Shown here piece after piece: positions 28,045 through 36,493 of a stretch of DNA of 64,000 nucleotides. The notes under the pieces are model-generated. The model made no database searches. It had not been told where the DNA came from and saw only the letters and a list, made by a program, of their open reading frames with translations. The first letter of the stretch is position 1; the number at the start of each line of letters is the position of its first letter. Position numbers and translations under genes: made by a program. Origin of the DNA: Bacteroidaceae bacterium. GTDB lineage: Bacteria > Bacteroidota > Bacteroidia > Bacteroidales > Bacteroidaceae. The stretch is from assembly GCA_017509605.1 (NCBI GenBank), contig JAFWPH010000012.1:62001-126000 (forward strand), read 5' to 3'.

Positions 28045-28095
28045 CTTCAGTAAATTATACTTTTCTTTCAAAGAACGCTTTCGTTTTTCTGGTTG

Positions 28096-28103
28096 CAAAA
28101 GTA
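28096..28103 (-). promoter_or_regulatory. -7 element (TACTTTTG) for the array and Ro60 transcript
   Basis: Minus-strand TACTTTTG fits TAnnTTTG. Its expected -33 region (about 28123-28128) lies inside operator 1. Transcription from here would cover the multi-hairpin element, the tRNA-like array and the Ro60 gene. Confidence 0.5.
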
Positions 28104-28112
28104 AAATGCCAC

Positions 28113-28131
28113 TACGCAATGTATTTGCGTA
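28113..28131. promoter_or_regulatory. Operator 1: TACGCAA-N5-TTGCGTA
   Basis: A perfect 7-bp inverted repeat with a 5-base spacer, placed over the expected -33 region of the leftward promoter. Confidence 0.6.
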
Positions 28132-28170
28132 AATCAAAAAATTTTCAGAAAAAGGTGAAAAAAACGACTT

Positions 28171-28189
28171 TACGCAAATAGGTTGCATA
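28171..28189. promoter_or_regulatory. Operator 2: TACGCAA-N5-TTGCATA
   Basis: Same 7-5-7 layout as operator 1 with one mismatch in the right arm, 58 bp away, placed over the expected -33 region of the rightward promoter. Confidence 0.6.
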
Positions 28190-28198
28190 GTTAGTGCC

Positions 28199-28206
28199 TA
28201 TCTTTG
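28199..28206 (+). promoter_or_regulatory. -7 element (TATCTTTG) for the rlaP-like operon
   Basis: TATCTTTG fits TAnnTTTG exactly and lies 31 bases before the ATG at 28237. No TTTG is found in the -33 region, which is occupied by operator 2. Confidence 0.55.
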
Positions 28207-28236
28207 CTTTTGCTTTGAATATAAACCTAATTTGAG

Positions 28237-29427
28237 ATGAACAATTTTGATGTTATCCGTCAGGACGGCAGGCTCCTTTACGAGTATATCCGGGGAAGTC
28301 ACCTCTACGGACTCAACAATGAGGACAGCGACATCGACACCAGCGGTGTCTATGTCTGCACACGTGACGAACTGTTCAGCTGCTTCGGCTACTCGCCCCA
28401 GGTGACTGACAGCCGCCACGACAACACATGGTATGAGATAGGAGAACTGGTCCGTCTGCTTCTGAAATCCAACCCCACGGTGCTGGAAAGCCTCTTTGTG
28501 CCGAGGGACAAAGTAATCGGTGACATTCATCCCATCATGCAGATGGTCATCGACCAACGAGACCAGTTCATCAGCAAGCAGTGCTTCAATCCTTTCTTCG
28601 GCTATGCCAAGTCGCAGATAGAGAAGGCATGGGGACTGAACAAGAAGATTGTCAATCCTGTGACCGAACGCCTGACGCCATACGATTTTATCTATACTTT
28701 CAAGGGGCAGGGTAGCACGAAGTTCAGCGACTGGCTCGACAATCGCAGTATGCATCAGGAGTTCTGCGGTCTTGTCAACGTGCCCAACATGCACGACATC
28801 TATGGCGTGTATTATGACTTTGGAGCGCACACCGCCGCTTATCCGGACTGGAGAGAAGACGGGCGGTTTCTATCTTTCTGCCAAGAATATTATGGAGACA
28901 CGGAAAAGGTCGCTGTCATCGAAAGACTGTCAAAGATGGTGCCGATAGGCTATCGTGGTGTCATCAAGAAGGATGCCAAGGCCGATGAGATACGACTCTC
29001 CTCCATTGACGACAAGCACACTCGTCCGATGTGCTTCATCTCCTACAACCAAAGTGGATACTCCATGCATTGCCGTCAATATGCGGAATACCAGATATGG
29101 GTGAGCAACCGCAACCCGAAACGCTATGAGTCGAACCTTGACAAGAACTACGACTCGAAGAACATGATGCACTGCTTCCGGCTGATGCACATGGCAGCGG
29201 AGATAGCGGAGGGTAAGGGAGTGATACTGCAACGCACCGAGGACAGGCAGTTCCTGATGGATGTGCGCAACCACAAGTTCGAATACGAGGAAATCATCGA
29301 GATGCTGGAACGTGATAAGGAGCGGATGAACCATCTGATGGAACAGTCCACCATCCGTGAGAAGATTGACACGGACTTTGTCAATAACCTGATGATAGAG
29401 ATTCGGAAACAACAATTCAGAATGTAA
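28237..29427 (+). CDS. RlaP-type nucleotidyltransferase (DNA polymerase beta superfamily), predicted RNA repair
   Basis: A 396-aa protein whose N-terminus carries the polymerase-beta-type nucleotidyltransferase signature: Gly20-Ser21 in RGSHLYG and Ser31-Asp32-x-Asp34 in EDSDID. The rest (~60-390) is mostly helical and matches the overall form of the RlaP family (RNA repair pathway DNA polymerase beta family). Known: members were proposed from gene neighbourhoods to modify RNA ends; a firm reaction is not established to my knowledge. It is the first gene of a tight three-gene operon (1-bp gap to the kinase) divergent from the Ro60 gene and its tRNA-like array. A decayed copy of its first codons lies at 30682. 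Confidence 0.82.
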   Translation: MNNFDVIRQDGRLLYEYIRGSHLYGLNNEDSDIDTSGVYVCTRDELFSCFGYSPQVTDSRHDNTWYEIGELVRLLLKSNPTVLESLFVPRDKVIGDIHPIMQMVIDQRDQFISKQCFNPFFGYAKSQIEKAWGLNKKIVNPVTERLTPYDFIYTFKGQGSTKFSDWLDNRSMHQEFCGLVNVPNMHDIYGVYYDFGAHTAAYPDWREDGRFLSFCQEYYGDTEKVAVIERLSKMVPIGYRGVIKKDAKADEIRLSSIDDKHTRPMCFISYNQSGYSMHCRQYAEYQIWVSNRNPKRYESNLDKNYDSKNMMHCFRLMHMAAEIAEGKGVILQRTEDRQFLMDVRNHKFEYEEIIEMLERDKERMNHLMEQSTIREKIDTDFVNNLMIEIRKQQFRM

Positions 29428-29428
29428 T

Positions 29429-29899
29429 ATGAAGAAACTTCCATTTGACATTAGGCAGACCTGTCAGATTATCGTGTTCATCGGCATTCAAGCCAGTGGA
29501 AAAACCACCTTCTTCAAGCAATGGTTGGCTCCTCATGGTTATGTCCATATCAATCTTGACACTCTACGCACACGTCCCAGGGAATCGCTGGCCATCCAGG
29601 AGTGTTATGACCGTGAACAGTCGTTCGTCGTCGACAACACCAATCCTGAGAAAACCGATAGGGAGAGGTACATTCAAGATGCCAAGGCGCATGGCTATGA
29701 GGTGATAGGCATTTTCTTTCAGAGTATAGTGAGAGACTGCATTGTCAGGAATGATATGAGAGAGAAAAAAGTCCCCGTGAAGGCAATCCCCTGTACACAA
29801 AACAAATTACAGCTGCCCAACTATGCTGAAGGATTTGATAAACTCTATTTCGTGAGAATAAAGGATATTGATTTTTTAATATCAGAATGGAGGGAATGA
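29429..29899 (+). CDS. P-loop kinase, polynucleotide 5'-kinase-like
   Basis: A small (156 aa) P-loop phosphotransferase. Walker A is G19IQASGKTTF, an Asp/Asn pair follows in VVDNTNPEKTDRERYI (Asp69), and a lid-like Arg-rich stretch is at ~105-115 (VRDCIVRNDMREKK). This resembles the kinase half of T4-type polynucleotide kinase and bacterial AAA_33 proteins. In context it probably phosphorylates 5'-OH RNA ends, the step that would prepare substrates for a Thg1-type polymerase. It sits 1 bp after the nucleotidyltransferase and 3 bp before thg1. A small-molecule kinase cannot be excluded. Confidence 0.78.
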   Translation: MKKLPFDIRQTCQIIVFIGIQASGKTTFFKQWLAPHGYVHINLDTLRTRPRESLAIQECYDREQSFVVDNTNPEKTDRERYIQDAKAHGYEVIGIFFQSIVRDCIVRNDMREKKVPVKAIPCTQNKLQLPNYAEGFDKLYFVRIKDIDFLISEWRE

Positions 29900-29902
29900 A
29901 AC

Positions 29903-30676
29903 ATGGACTTTAATACACTTGACAAACTGATGAGACGTTTCGAGCAGTCACTGGATAGGACCATGCTCAATGGGATTTATATGGTGGCTAGACTAGACGG
30001 GCATGGATTCACGCGCCTTACCAAGAAAGAATGGAATCTGGAGAAACCTTTTGACATTCGGTTTCGTGATGCCATGATAGAAACCACAAAGCATTTGATG
30101 GATTGTGGTTTTCGCATGATCTACGGCTACACGCAGAGTGACGAGATATCTCTTCTATTCCATTTGAAAGACAACACTTTTGGCAGAAAAGAGAGAAAAC
30201 TGTTGTCTATACTTGCAGCAGAAGCATCTGTGGCGTTTTCTATGCAGACAGGCAGAGCGGCTGTATTCGATAACAGACTTGTTCCTTTGCCAACAATGGA
30301 AAACGTGGTGGACTATTTCAGATGGCGGCAGGAGGATGCACACCGTAATTCCCTAAACTCACACTGTTATTGGAAATTACGCCAGGAAGGTGTCTCTGCA
30401 GATGAAGCACAAGAGCAACTAGCAGGAATCTCCAATAGTGAGAAGAATGAACTTTTGTTCTCGAGAGGCGTCAATTATACTGATTTACCTTCATGGCAGA
30501 AACGAGGCGTTGGTATGTTCTATCGTGATGATGATAGGCAAGGCTTCAATCCTATTACTAAAGAAACTACATCTTATAAAAGACGCATGCTATGTGTAGA
30601 GATGGAATTGCCGATAGGACAAGAGTATTCCAAATTGATTAACACGGTCGTTGAGGATTCAAATAAAGGGGATTAG
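29903..30676 (+). CDS. thg1: Thg1-like 3'-5' RNA polymerase (tRNA-His guanylyltransferase family)
   Basis: A 257-aa Thg1-family protein. The metal-binding carboxylates are visible in ARLDGHGFTRLTK (Asp32) and YTQSDEISLLF (Asp80, Glu81). The family's HRNSLNSHCYWKLR segment is present at ~150-163. Known: Thg1 and bacterial or archaeal Thg1-like proteins add nucleotides to the 5' end of tRNA in the 3'-5' direction; bacterial forms favour templated repair of 5'-truncated tRNAs. It is the last gene of the rlaP-kinase-thg1 operon, beside a Ro60 gene and tRNA-mimicking RNAs, so a role in tRNA 5'-end repair is inferred. Confidence 0.92.
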   Translation: MDFNTLDKLMRRFEQSLDRTMLNGIYMVARLDGHGFTRLTKKEWNLEKPFDIRFRDAMIETTKHLMDCGFRMIYGYTQSDEISLLFHLKDNTFGRKERKLLSILAAEASVAFSMQTGRAAVFDNRLVPLPTMENVVDYFRWRQEDAHRNSLNSHCYWKLRQEGVSADEAQEQLAGISNSEKNELLFSRGVNYTDLPSWQKRGVGMFYRDDDRQGFNPITKETTSYKRRMLCVEMELPIGQEYSKLINTVVEDSNKGD

Positions 30677-30681
30677 AAACA

Positions 30682-30735
30682 ATAGATTTTGATGTAATCA
30701 AAAATGGGGAAAGGCTGCTGTATGAGTACATACGC
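30682..30735 (+). pseudogene. Decayed 5' fragment of a second rlaP-like gene
   Basis: Six bases after thg1 one frame reads IDFDVIKNGERLLYEYIR. This matches the first ~19 residues of the nucleotidyltransferase at 28237 (NFDVIRQDGRLLYEYIRG), then diverges. There is no ATG and no GS...DxD motif. It is read as the remains of a tandem copy. Confidence 0.55.
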
Positions 30736-30792
30736 AGCAGCCTCCTCTTTGAGAAAAACGAAATTATCGCAAACCAACTGATGCTGGTGGCA

Positions 30793-32148
30793 TCATTCAT
30801 CGTAGAAAAGATGGAAGTTGGCCACGGCAATAATGCCCTTGCGGAGCATGTCGAGCGGGAAACTCTCGTTGGGCGAATGGATGGCGTTTGCTTCCAGACC
30901 GAACCCCATCAGGATGGTCTTCGTGCCCAGCACCTGCTCAAAAGTGGCGATAATGGGGATACTGCCTCCTCGACGCACGGGTAAAGGACGCTTACCGAAC
31001 GCTAACTCGAAACCGCGCTCAGCGGCCTTGTAGGCTGGCAACGATATAGGGCAGACATAACCCTCGCCACCATGCAGGCATTCCACTTTCACATGAACCC
31101 CTGGAGGAGCGATGCGTTGCAGATGCTCAACCATCAGACGGGAAATCTTCGCATTGCTCTGATGCGGCACAAGACGCGTGGACAACTTGGCGTAAGCCTT
31201 GCTCGGTATCACCGTCTTAGCGCCCTCGCCCGTATAACCGCCCCAGATGCCGCAACAGTCGAACGAAGGACGACAACTGTTGCGCTCCAAAGTGCTGTAG
31301 CCCTTCTCGCCCCACACCTCGTCAATACCGATTGCTGCCTTATACTGCTCCTCATCGAAAGGAATACGGGCAATCATCTCACGCTCCTCGGCTGGCACCT
31401 CCTCCACATCATCATAGAAACCAGGCAGGGTGATACGACCGTCTGCATCCGTTAGACTGGCTATCATCTGGCAAAGCGCATTAATGGGGTTCATCACCGC
31501 CCCACCGAAATGACCGGAATGAAGGTCACGGTTAGGACCTGTCACCTCCACCTGCCAGTACGACAAACCACGCAAGCCTGTGGTGAGTGAGGGCAACGGG
31601 GCACTCAGCATCGAGGTGTCGCTCACAAGGATGATGTCGGCCTTCAGCAACTCCTTGTGCTGCTCGCAGAACGACTCAAGGCTCGGAGAACCAATCTCCT
31701 CCTCGCCCTCCAAGATGAACTTCACATTATGCCGCAGCAAACTGTGGCTGACCAGATACTCGAAAGCCTTGCACTGAATGAACGACTGGCCCTTGTCATC
31801 ATCAGCGCCACGGGCATAGATGCGTCCGTCACGGATTTCTGGCTCGAAAGGGTTGGAAGCCCATTGCTCCAACGGTTCAACTGGCATCACATCATAGTGG
31901 CCATAGACCAATACAGTCTGCGCAGAGGGGTCAACAATCTTTTCGGCATAGACCATCGGATTGCCATCAGAAGGCATCACCTCGGCACGGTCGGCTCCTG
32001 CTGCCAACAACAACTCGCACCATCGGCGAGCACAACGGACCATGTCCTCCTTGTACTCACTTTGTGAACTCACACTCGGTATGCGGATCAGGCTATAAAG
32101 CTCCTCCAGCATCCGCGACTCATTTTCCTCGATATATTTCTGTATCAT
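30793..32148 (-). CDS. M20-family dipeptidase
   Basis: A 451-aa zinc metallopeptidase of the M20 family (carnosinase/PepV-like dipeptidases). Zinc-site motifs seen: YGHYDVMPV, the ARGADDDKGQ segment and EGEEEIGSPS with its catalytic and zinc-binding Glu residues. The dimerisation (lid) domain (~200-360) contains LHSGHFGG. No signal peptide, so cytoplasmic: it would hydrolyse imported dipeptides. Convergent with the thg1 operon; its end lies near the rlaP remnant. Confidence 0.92.
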   Translation of the reverse strand: MIQKYIEENESRMLEELYSLIRIPSVSSQSEYKEDMVRCARRWCELLLAAGADRAEVMPSDGNPMVYAEKIVDPSAQTVLVYGHYDVMPVEPLEQWASNPFEPEIRDGRIYARGADDDKGQSFIQCKAFEYLVSHSLLRHNVKFILEGEEEIGSPSLESFCEQHKELLKADIILVSDTSMLSAPLPSLTTGLRGLSYWQVEVTGPNRDLHSGHFGGAVMNPINALCQMIASLTDADGRITLPGFYDDVEEVPAEEREMIARIPFDEEQYKAAIGIDEVWGEKGYSTLERNSCRPSFDCCGIWGGYTGEGAKTVIPSKAYAKLSTRLVPHQSNAKISRLMVEHLQRIAPPGVHVKVECLHGGEGYVCPISLPAYKAAERGFELAFGKRPLPVRRGGSIPIIATFEQVLGTKTILMGFGLEANAIHSPNESFPLDMLRKGIIAVANFHLFYDE

Positions 32149-32272
32149 AAAGCATTGGTTTTTTAATGGGGTCTTCTATAAATGGTCTTTCGGGGATTTT
32201 ATGGAAGGTCCCTAATATGATTGCGAAGATAAGAAAAAAGACTGAACTGCACAAATAATAGCACAATACATT

Positions 32273-32303
32273 TTTGTGTTGTCGCATAAATACTCTATCT
32301 TTG
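32273..32303 (+). promoter_or_regulatory. Consensus Bacteroidetes promoter of the AmmeMemoRadiSam operon
   Basis: TTTG (32273-32276), 19 bases, TATCTTTG (32296-32303). It places the start site near 32308, which rules out upstream in-frame ATGs and supports the start at 32340. Confidence 0.7.
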
Positions 32304-32339
32304 CTTATAACATTGACCCCAACCAACACACCCGGCACT

Positions 32340-33776
32340 ATGGAAGAGAAAAACACCAGAAAAGCAGCAGTGGCAGGACAGTTCTACCCCGCTACACGCG
32401 AAGAAGCGACCCACGAGTTAGACGGATATTTCAGCACCTTCAAGGACTGTGATAAACGCGACGACATACAAGCCGTTATCGTGCCACATGCGGGATGGGT
32501 GTTCTCGGGCGAAGTGGCCGCCTCTGCTTTCGCCCGCATCAAACCAGAGAGAACCTACGACCGCGTCTTCCTGATCGGGCCCAGTCATCAAGTTTATCTC
32601 AATGCCGCGTCGGTCGATACCGCATCAACCCACTACTCCACCCCATTGGGCGAGGTGGAAGTCGATACCGCACTATGCCAGCAACTCGCACAGGACACAC
32701 AGCTCTTCAAATACGACAAAAAGGCGCACCTACATGAGCATTGTCTCGAAGTGGAACTGCCTTTCCTGCAGTACCACCTGAAGAAAATGCCACCCATCGT
32801 ACCCGTCATCATCGCCACAGACGAACCCGACGCATTGGTGAAACTGGCCATGACACTCAGACCCTATTTCAACGAACATAACCTTTGGGTCATCTCATCC
32901 GACTTCAGCCACTATCCCGATTACGAGGATGCCTGCAAAGTAGATACACGCACCGCAGAGGCCATCGCCAGCGGCAACGTGCAGATGCTCGCCAACATCA
33001 TCGACCGCAACGAGCGCGAGCACATCAAAGGGCTTTCTACCTGCGCATGTGGACTATCCGCTATTTTCACCCTGATGCTCACCACCCACATTGATACCAC
33101 TACGAAGAATGATGCCACTACGAAGGTGGAACACATCATGTACCGCAACTCAGGCGACAGTCCGTTCGGGGAGAAGCAGCGGGTGGTGGGCTACCACTCC
33201 TTCATCGTCTATCCCGAGAAACGCCAACCGCAGGCTTTCGCACTGACAAGGGACGAGATGGGAACACTTCTGCAGATTGCAAGGGAACGCATCACATCAG
33301 ACTGCAACCGACAACCCATGCCGCACATTGACATTACCGACAACCTCACCAAAAAGCTCGGTGCCTTCGTCACACTCCACAAGAACGACCAGCTGCGAGG
33401 ATGTATCGGTCACTTCGGTGAAGACGTGCCACTATATCAGATTGTCGAGGAGATGGCACATGCAGCAGCCTTTGAGGACCCGCGTTTCCCAAAAGTCACA
33501 GCCGACGAACTGGAAGACATCATCATCGAGATATCCGTGCTCACACCGCTCAAACGCATCGAAAGTGCCGACGAGTTCATCTATGGCAAACAAGGCATCT
33601 ATATGCGCAAGGGATACCATAGCGGCACCTTCCTGCCACAAGTGGCACATGAGGTCGATTGGACCAAAGAGGAGTTCTTAGGACACTGCGCACGCGACAA
33701 AGCGGGCATCGGATGGAATGGCTGGCGCGACGCAGAACTATACACTTACGAGGCTATACTTTTCGAGGAAGGATGA
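32340..33776 (+). CDS. AmmeMemoRadiSam system: fused Memo (B) and AMMECR1 (A) protein
   Basis: A 478-aa fusion. The first half (~1-285) is a Memo-like domain with the His/Asp/Cys metal-site segments PHAGWVFSG, GPSH and SSDFSHYPDYEDA. The second half (~300-475) is AMMECR1 with the family block LRGCIGHF. The frame is open further upstream, but the promoter at 32273-32303 lies inside that extension. Known: Memo, AMMECR1 and a radical SAM protein occur together in many bacteria and archaea, and their joint reaction remains unclear. The stop overlaps the ATG of the radical SAM gene by 4 bases, so the two proteins are translationally coupled. Confidence 0.9.
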   Translation: MEEKNTRKAAVAGQFYPATREEATHELDGYFSTFKDCDKRDDIQAVIVPHAGWVFSGEVAASAFARIKPERTYDRVFLIGPSHQVYLNAASVDTASTHYSTPLGEVEVDTALCQQLAQDTQLFKYDKKAHLHEHCLEVELPFLQYHLKKMPPIVPVIIATDEPDALVKLAMTLRPYFNEHNLWVISSDFSHYPDYEDACKVDTRTAEAIASGNVQMLANIIDRNEREHIKGLSTCACGLSAIFTLMLTTHIDTTTKNDATTKVEHIMYRNSGDSPFGEKQRVVGYHSFIVYPEKRQPQAFALTRDEMGTLLQIARERITSDCNRQPMPHIDITDNLTKKLGAFVTLHKNDQLRGCIGHFGEDVPLYQIVEEMAHAAAFEDPRFPKVTADELEDIIIEISVLTPLKRIESADEFIYGKQGIYMRKGYHSGTFLPQVAHEVDWTKEEFLGHCARDKAGIGWNGWRDAELYTYEAILFEEG

Positions 33777-34639
33777 AAGAATGTCTATTTTACACCAAGT
33801 TGGACGATGGTGCTGTCCGATGCGACCTCTGTCCCCACCTCTGCCACATCAAGGATGGAGGAACGGGATTATGCCGCAGCAGAGTGAACCATAGCGGCAA
33901 ACTCTACGCGATGTCATATGGACAACCCTGTTCGCTGGCCATCGACCCTATCGAGAAGAAACCGCTCTATTTCTTCCATCCTGGGGAAGAATGCCTGTCG
34001 CTTGCATGCACGGGATGCAACCTCAGATGCAAGGGATGCCAGAACCACGAAATCTCACAAGTCGCACCTCTCGACTTTGAGCATTATGAACTGACACCCG
34101 AACAACTGATAGAATTAGCCCGCAAATACCACCAAGACATCATCGCCTATACCTACACAGAACCACTCACATGGTATGAATACACGTTCGACTGCTGTCG
34201 GTTGGCACATAAGAACGGCATGAAGAACGTGTTGGTATCAGCAGGCTATGTCAACGAGGAGCCTCTACGACATCTGGCACCACTCATCGACGCCGCCAAC
34301 ATCGACCTGAAATATTTCAATGACCAGACCTACCGACAGATGTCCTCAGCCACTCTACCACCCATACTCAAAACACTGGAAATTCTGAAGCAACACCATG
34401 TGTGGCTGGAAATCACCCACCTGATGATTCCCGGCACAGAAACAGAGGATGAGTTCCGAGCCATGTGCGTCTGGCTTGTGGAGAATGGCTTCGCCGACAC
34501 TCCACTGCACTTCTCGCGTTTCTTCCCGCGCTACCAACTCACCGAAGGGTACAGCCCCACTCCTATCGGCACACTGCAATGCGCCCGACAGATAGCAGAG
34601 CAAGAAGGCATCAAGCACGTCTTCCTCGGAAACGTCTGA
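33773..34639 (+). CDS. AmmeMemoRadiSam system radical SAM enzyme
   Basis: A 288-aa radical SAM protein with the CxxxCxxC cluster motif at Cys82, Cys86 and Cys89 (GCNLRCKGC), and extra cysteines (17, 20, 24, 34) in the N-terminal segment typical of this subfamily. It resembles pyruvate-formate-lyase activating enzymes, which is a common over-annotation; pairing with the Memo-AMMECR1 fusion identifies it better. The ATG at 33773 overlaps the upstream stop (ATGA). Confidence 0.9.
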   Translation: MKECLFYTKLDDGAVRCDLCPHLCHIKDGGTGLCRSRVNHSGKLYAMSYGQPCSLAIDPIEKKPLYFFHPGEECLSLACTGCNLRCKGCQNHEISQVAPLDFEHYELTPEQLIELARKYHQDIIAYTYTEPLTWYEYTFDCCRLAHKNGMKNVLVSAGYVNEEPLRHLAPLIDAANIDLKYFNDQTYRQMSSATLPPILKTLEILKQHHVWLEITHLMIPGTETEDEFRAMCVWLVENGFADTPLHFSRFFPRYQLTEGYSPTPIGTLQCARQIAEQEGIKHVFLGNV

Positions 34640-34732
34640 TTGGAAGAATGGAAAGCACTCGATTATTACGTAATAAACGTCTAAAAATGTGTATTTACAC
34701 GCCTATGGCGCAAAAATGTGCAATTATTTGTG

Positions 34733-34740
34733 TACATTTG
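34733..34740 (+). promoter_or_regulatory. -7 element (TACATTTG)
   Basis: Fits TAnnTTTG and lies 31 bases before the ATG at 34771; no clear -33 box. Confidence 0.4.
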
Positions 34741-34770
34741 CTTTCGTGATATAAACGACCACGTTGAGAT

Positions 34771-36315
34771 ATGAAGAAAACACAGACCATCATCTTCCGT
34801 CTCCTGCCCCCTTTGCTGTTCATCTCTTTCTGCTTGTTCGTGTTAATCGGCATCAGAAAGGAATACCTCGTTGAGGTGGCTGGCATGACTCCCTTCTACC
34901 TGACACCCACCTATACCTCACAACTGATGAGCCAAGGCGTCTGGGGCATCGCCACCTGGTGCTCGTCTGCCATCTGCGCCTGCATGACACAACCACTGCT
35001 GGGCGCATCAATACTCACTCTGCTCCTCACACTGCTTGCCTTGCTGCTACAATGCTGCTCAAAACTGAAATGGGCGTGGGCACCTTTATGCTACCTGCCA
35101 TCTTTGTTCCTGCTCGGAAACTTTACCTCCAGAGGCTATGAACTATACACGTTCAAGGAATCTGGCACAGAGTTCAACTGGCTCATCATCGCCATTGTCG
35201 TGGTAGCGTTAGCGGCATTGCTGAGATACTGGTGGACAAAACGAAGAAGAAAAACCAGCAAAACTATCGAAGCCTGTCAAACTGGTAAGACTCGTCAAAC
35301 TGGGAAATCTACTCTATCCAGCAAGACCACTATCATCTACTTCGCCATTGCCCTATTGGCCATGGGCTTGATGGGCTGGCACACCTACCAACGCACATTC
35401 AAAGACGAGAACTACCGAAACATCCTGAGGATGAAACAAGCCGTGGACAAGAATGACTGGCAGAAAGTGCTCGACATCGCCCTGCAACAAAAACATGACT
35501 TGCCACCCACACGCATACAGGTATGTTACACTCGACTGGCACTCTACAAACTGGGACTAGCGGGCGAGAGCCTCTACAACTACCCCGATGGGGACTCCGA
35601 TTACGCAGCGCCCACTGTCAACCAGTACCTCAGACTCATTGCCGGACCACAACTCTACTACTTCTTGGGAAAGCCCAACTATGCCTACAGATGGTGCATG
35701 GAGGACATGGTGGAATACGGACTGAGACCCCAATACCTGAGCTATATGCTCCGCGCGTCATTGCTGAACGGCGAACAAGTCCTTGCCCGAAAATACGCCC
35801 GACAACTCAATGCGCACCCGTTCTACCAAATCGACACAGAACTTGACTACAAGGCTGAGTGCAAAGCGATAGAACCGCTACTGGAGTACAACAATATCCT
35901 CGACGGAGACGGAGGACACGTAGAGGCATACTTGCTACAGAACTACGCCACCATGCGGGGAGGAACACGCCAGATGGTGACCCTCTCGCTCGACTGCGCG
36001 CTCATCCTCAAGGACATCAACGACTTCTGGCCACTCTTCATCAAGATGCTGCCAGTGTGGGAACACGAGAACGGCAACAAGATTCCACGCCACTACCAAG
36101 AGGCCGCACTGCTCTTCGCCAACCTGCAAGGCAATATCGATCTGAGTCAAGTGAACATCGATGCTGATATCAAGGAGCGTTTCGACAACCTTATCGCTGA
36201 GGCCAACGCCAACAGCCAATACGGGGACGAGTACAACGCCACACGCCTGCGACCCCTCTACGGCAACACCTATTGGTACTATTTCTTCTTCACCACAGGA
36301 CTGAAAACCAACTAA
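34771..36315 (+). CDS. Polytopic membrane protein, DUF6057-like
   Basis: A 514-aa protein with about five hydrophobic segments in the first ~210 residues (about 8-27, 50-68, 72-92, 95-115, 130-150, and another at ~185-205). The soluble C-terminal part (~210-514) is helical and TPR-like, with repeated Tyr/Leu patterns such as LALYKLGLAGESLYNYPDG. It looks like the Bacteroidetes DUF6057 family, judged by architecture, and its function is unknown. It may form a unit with the downstream PD40 lipoprotein on the same strand. Confidence 0.75.
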   Translation: MKKTQTIIFRLLPPLLFISFCLFVLIGIRKEYLVEVAGMTPFYLTPTYTSQLMSQGVWGIATWCSSAICACMTQPLLGASILTLLLTLLALLLQCCSKLKWAWAPLCYLPSLFLLGNFTSRGYELYTFKESGTEFNWLIIAIVVVALAALLRYWWTKRRRKTSKTIEACQTGKTRQTGKSTLSSKTTIIYFAIALLAMGLMGWHTYQRTFKDENYRNILRMKQAVDKNDWQKVLDIALQQKHDLPPTRIQVCYTRLALYKLGLAGESLYNYPDGDSDYAAPTVNQYLRLIAGPQLYYFLGKPNYAYRWCMEDMVEYGLRPQYLSYMLRASLLNGEQVLARKYARQLNAHPFYQIDTELDYKAECKAIEPLLEYNNILDGDGGHVEAYLLQNYATMRGGTRQMVTLSLDCALILKDINDFWPLFIKMLPVWEHENGNKIPRHYQEAALLFANLQGNIDLSQVNIDADIKERFDNLIAEANANSQYGDEYNATRLRPLYGNTYWYYFFFTTGLKTN

Positions 36316-36354
36316 ACAACCCTCAATGCTCAATAATCAATGGTCAAAAATGCG

Positions 36355-36482
36355 ATTAAGCGAGGGCAGAGCCGAACTTGTTCGAGCTATGCCGAGCGTG
36401 AGCATTTTAGGCGAAGCCAATGGTCAATGGTCAACGGTCAATGGTCAACGGTCAATTATTAATGGTCAATAATCAATAGTTA
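36355..36482. repeat. Dispersed element and TCAATGG/TCAACGG tandem repeat
   Basis: GCGAGGGCAGAGCCGAACTT... through GGCGAAGCCAA (36358-36420) looks like a short repeat family. It is followed by about seven copies of a 7-mer (TCAATGG or TCAACGG) at 36418-36470. Similar words occur at 42040-42070. Confidence 0.6.
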
Positions 36483-36493
36483 ATAACTTAAGC

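Noticed and set aside
32274-32339. Upstream in-frame start for the Memo-AMMECR1 gene
   Set aside because: A full promoter match (TTTG-N19-TATCTTTG) lies inside this stretch.
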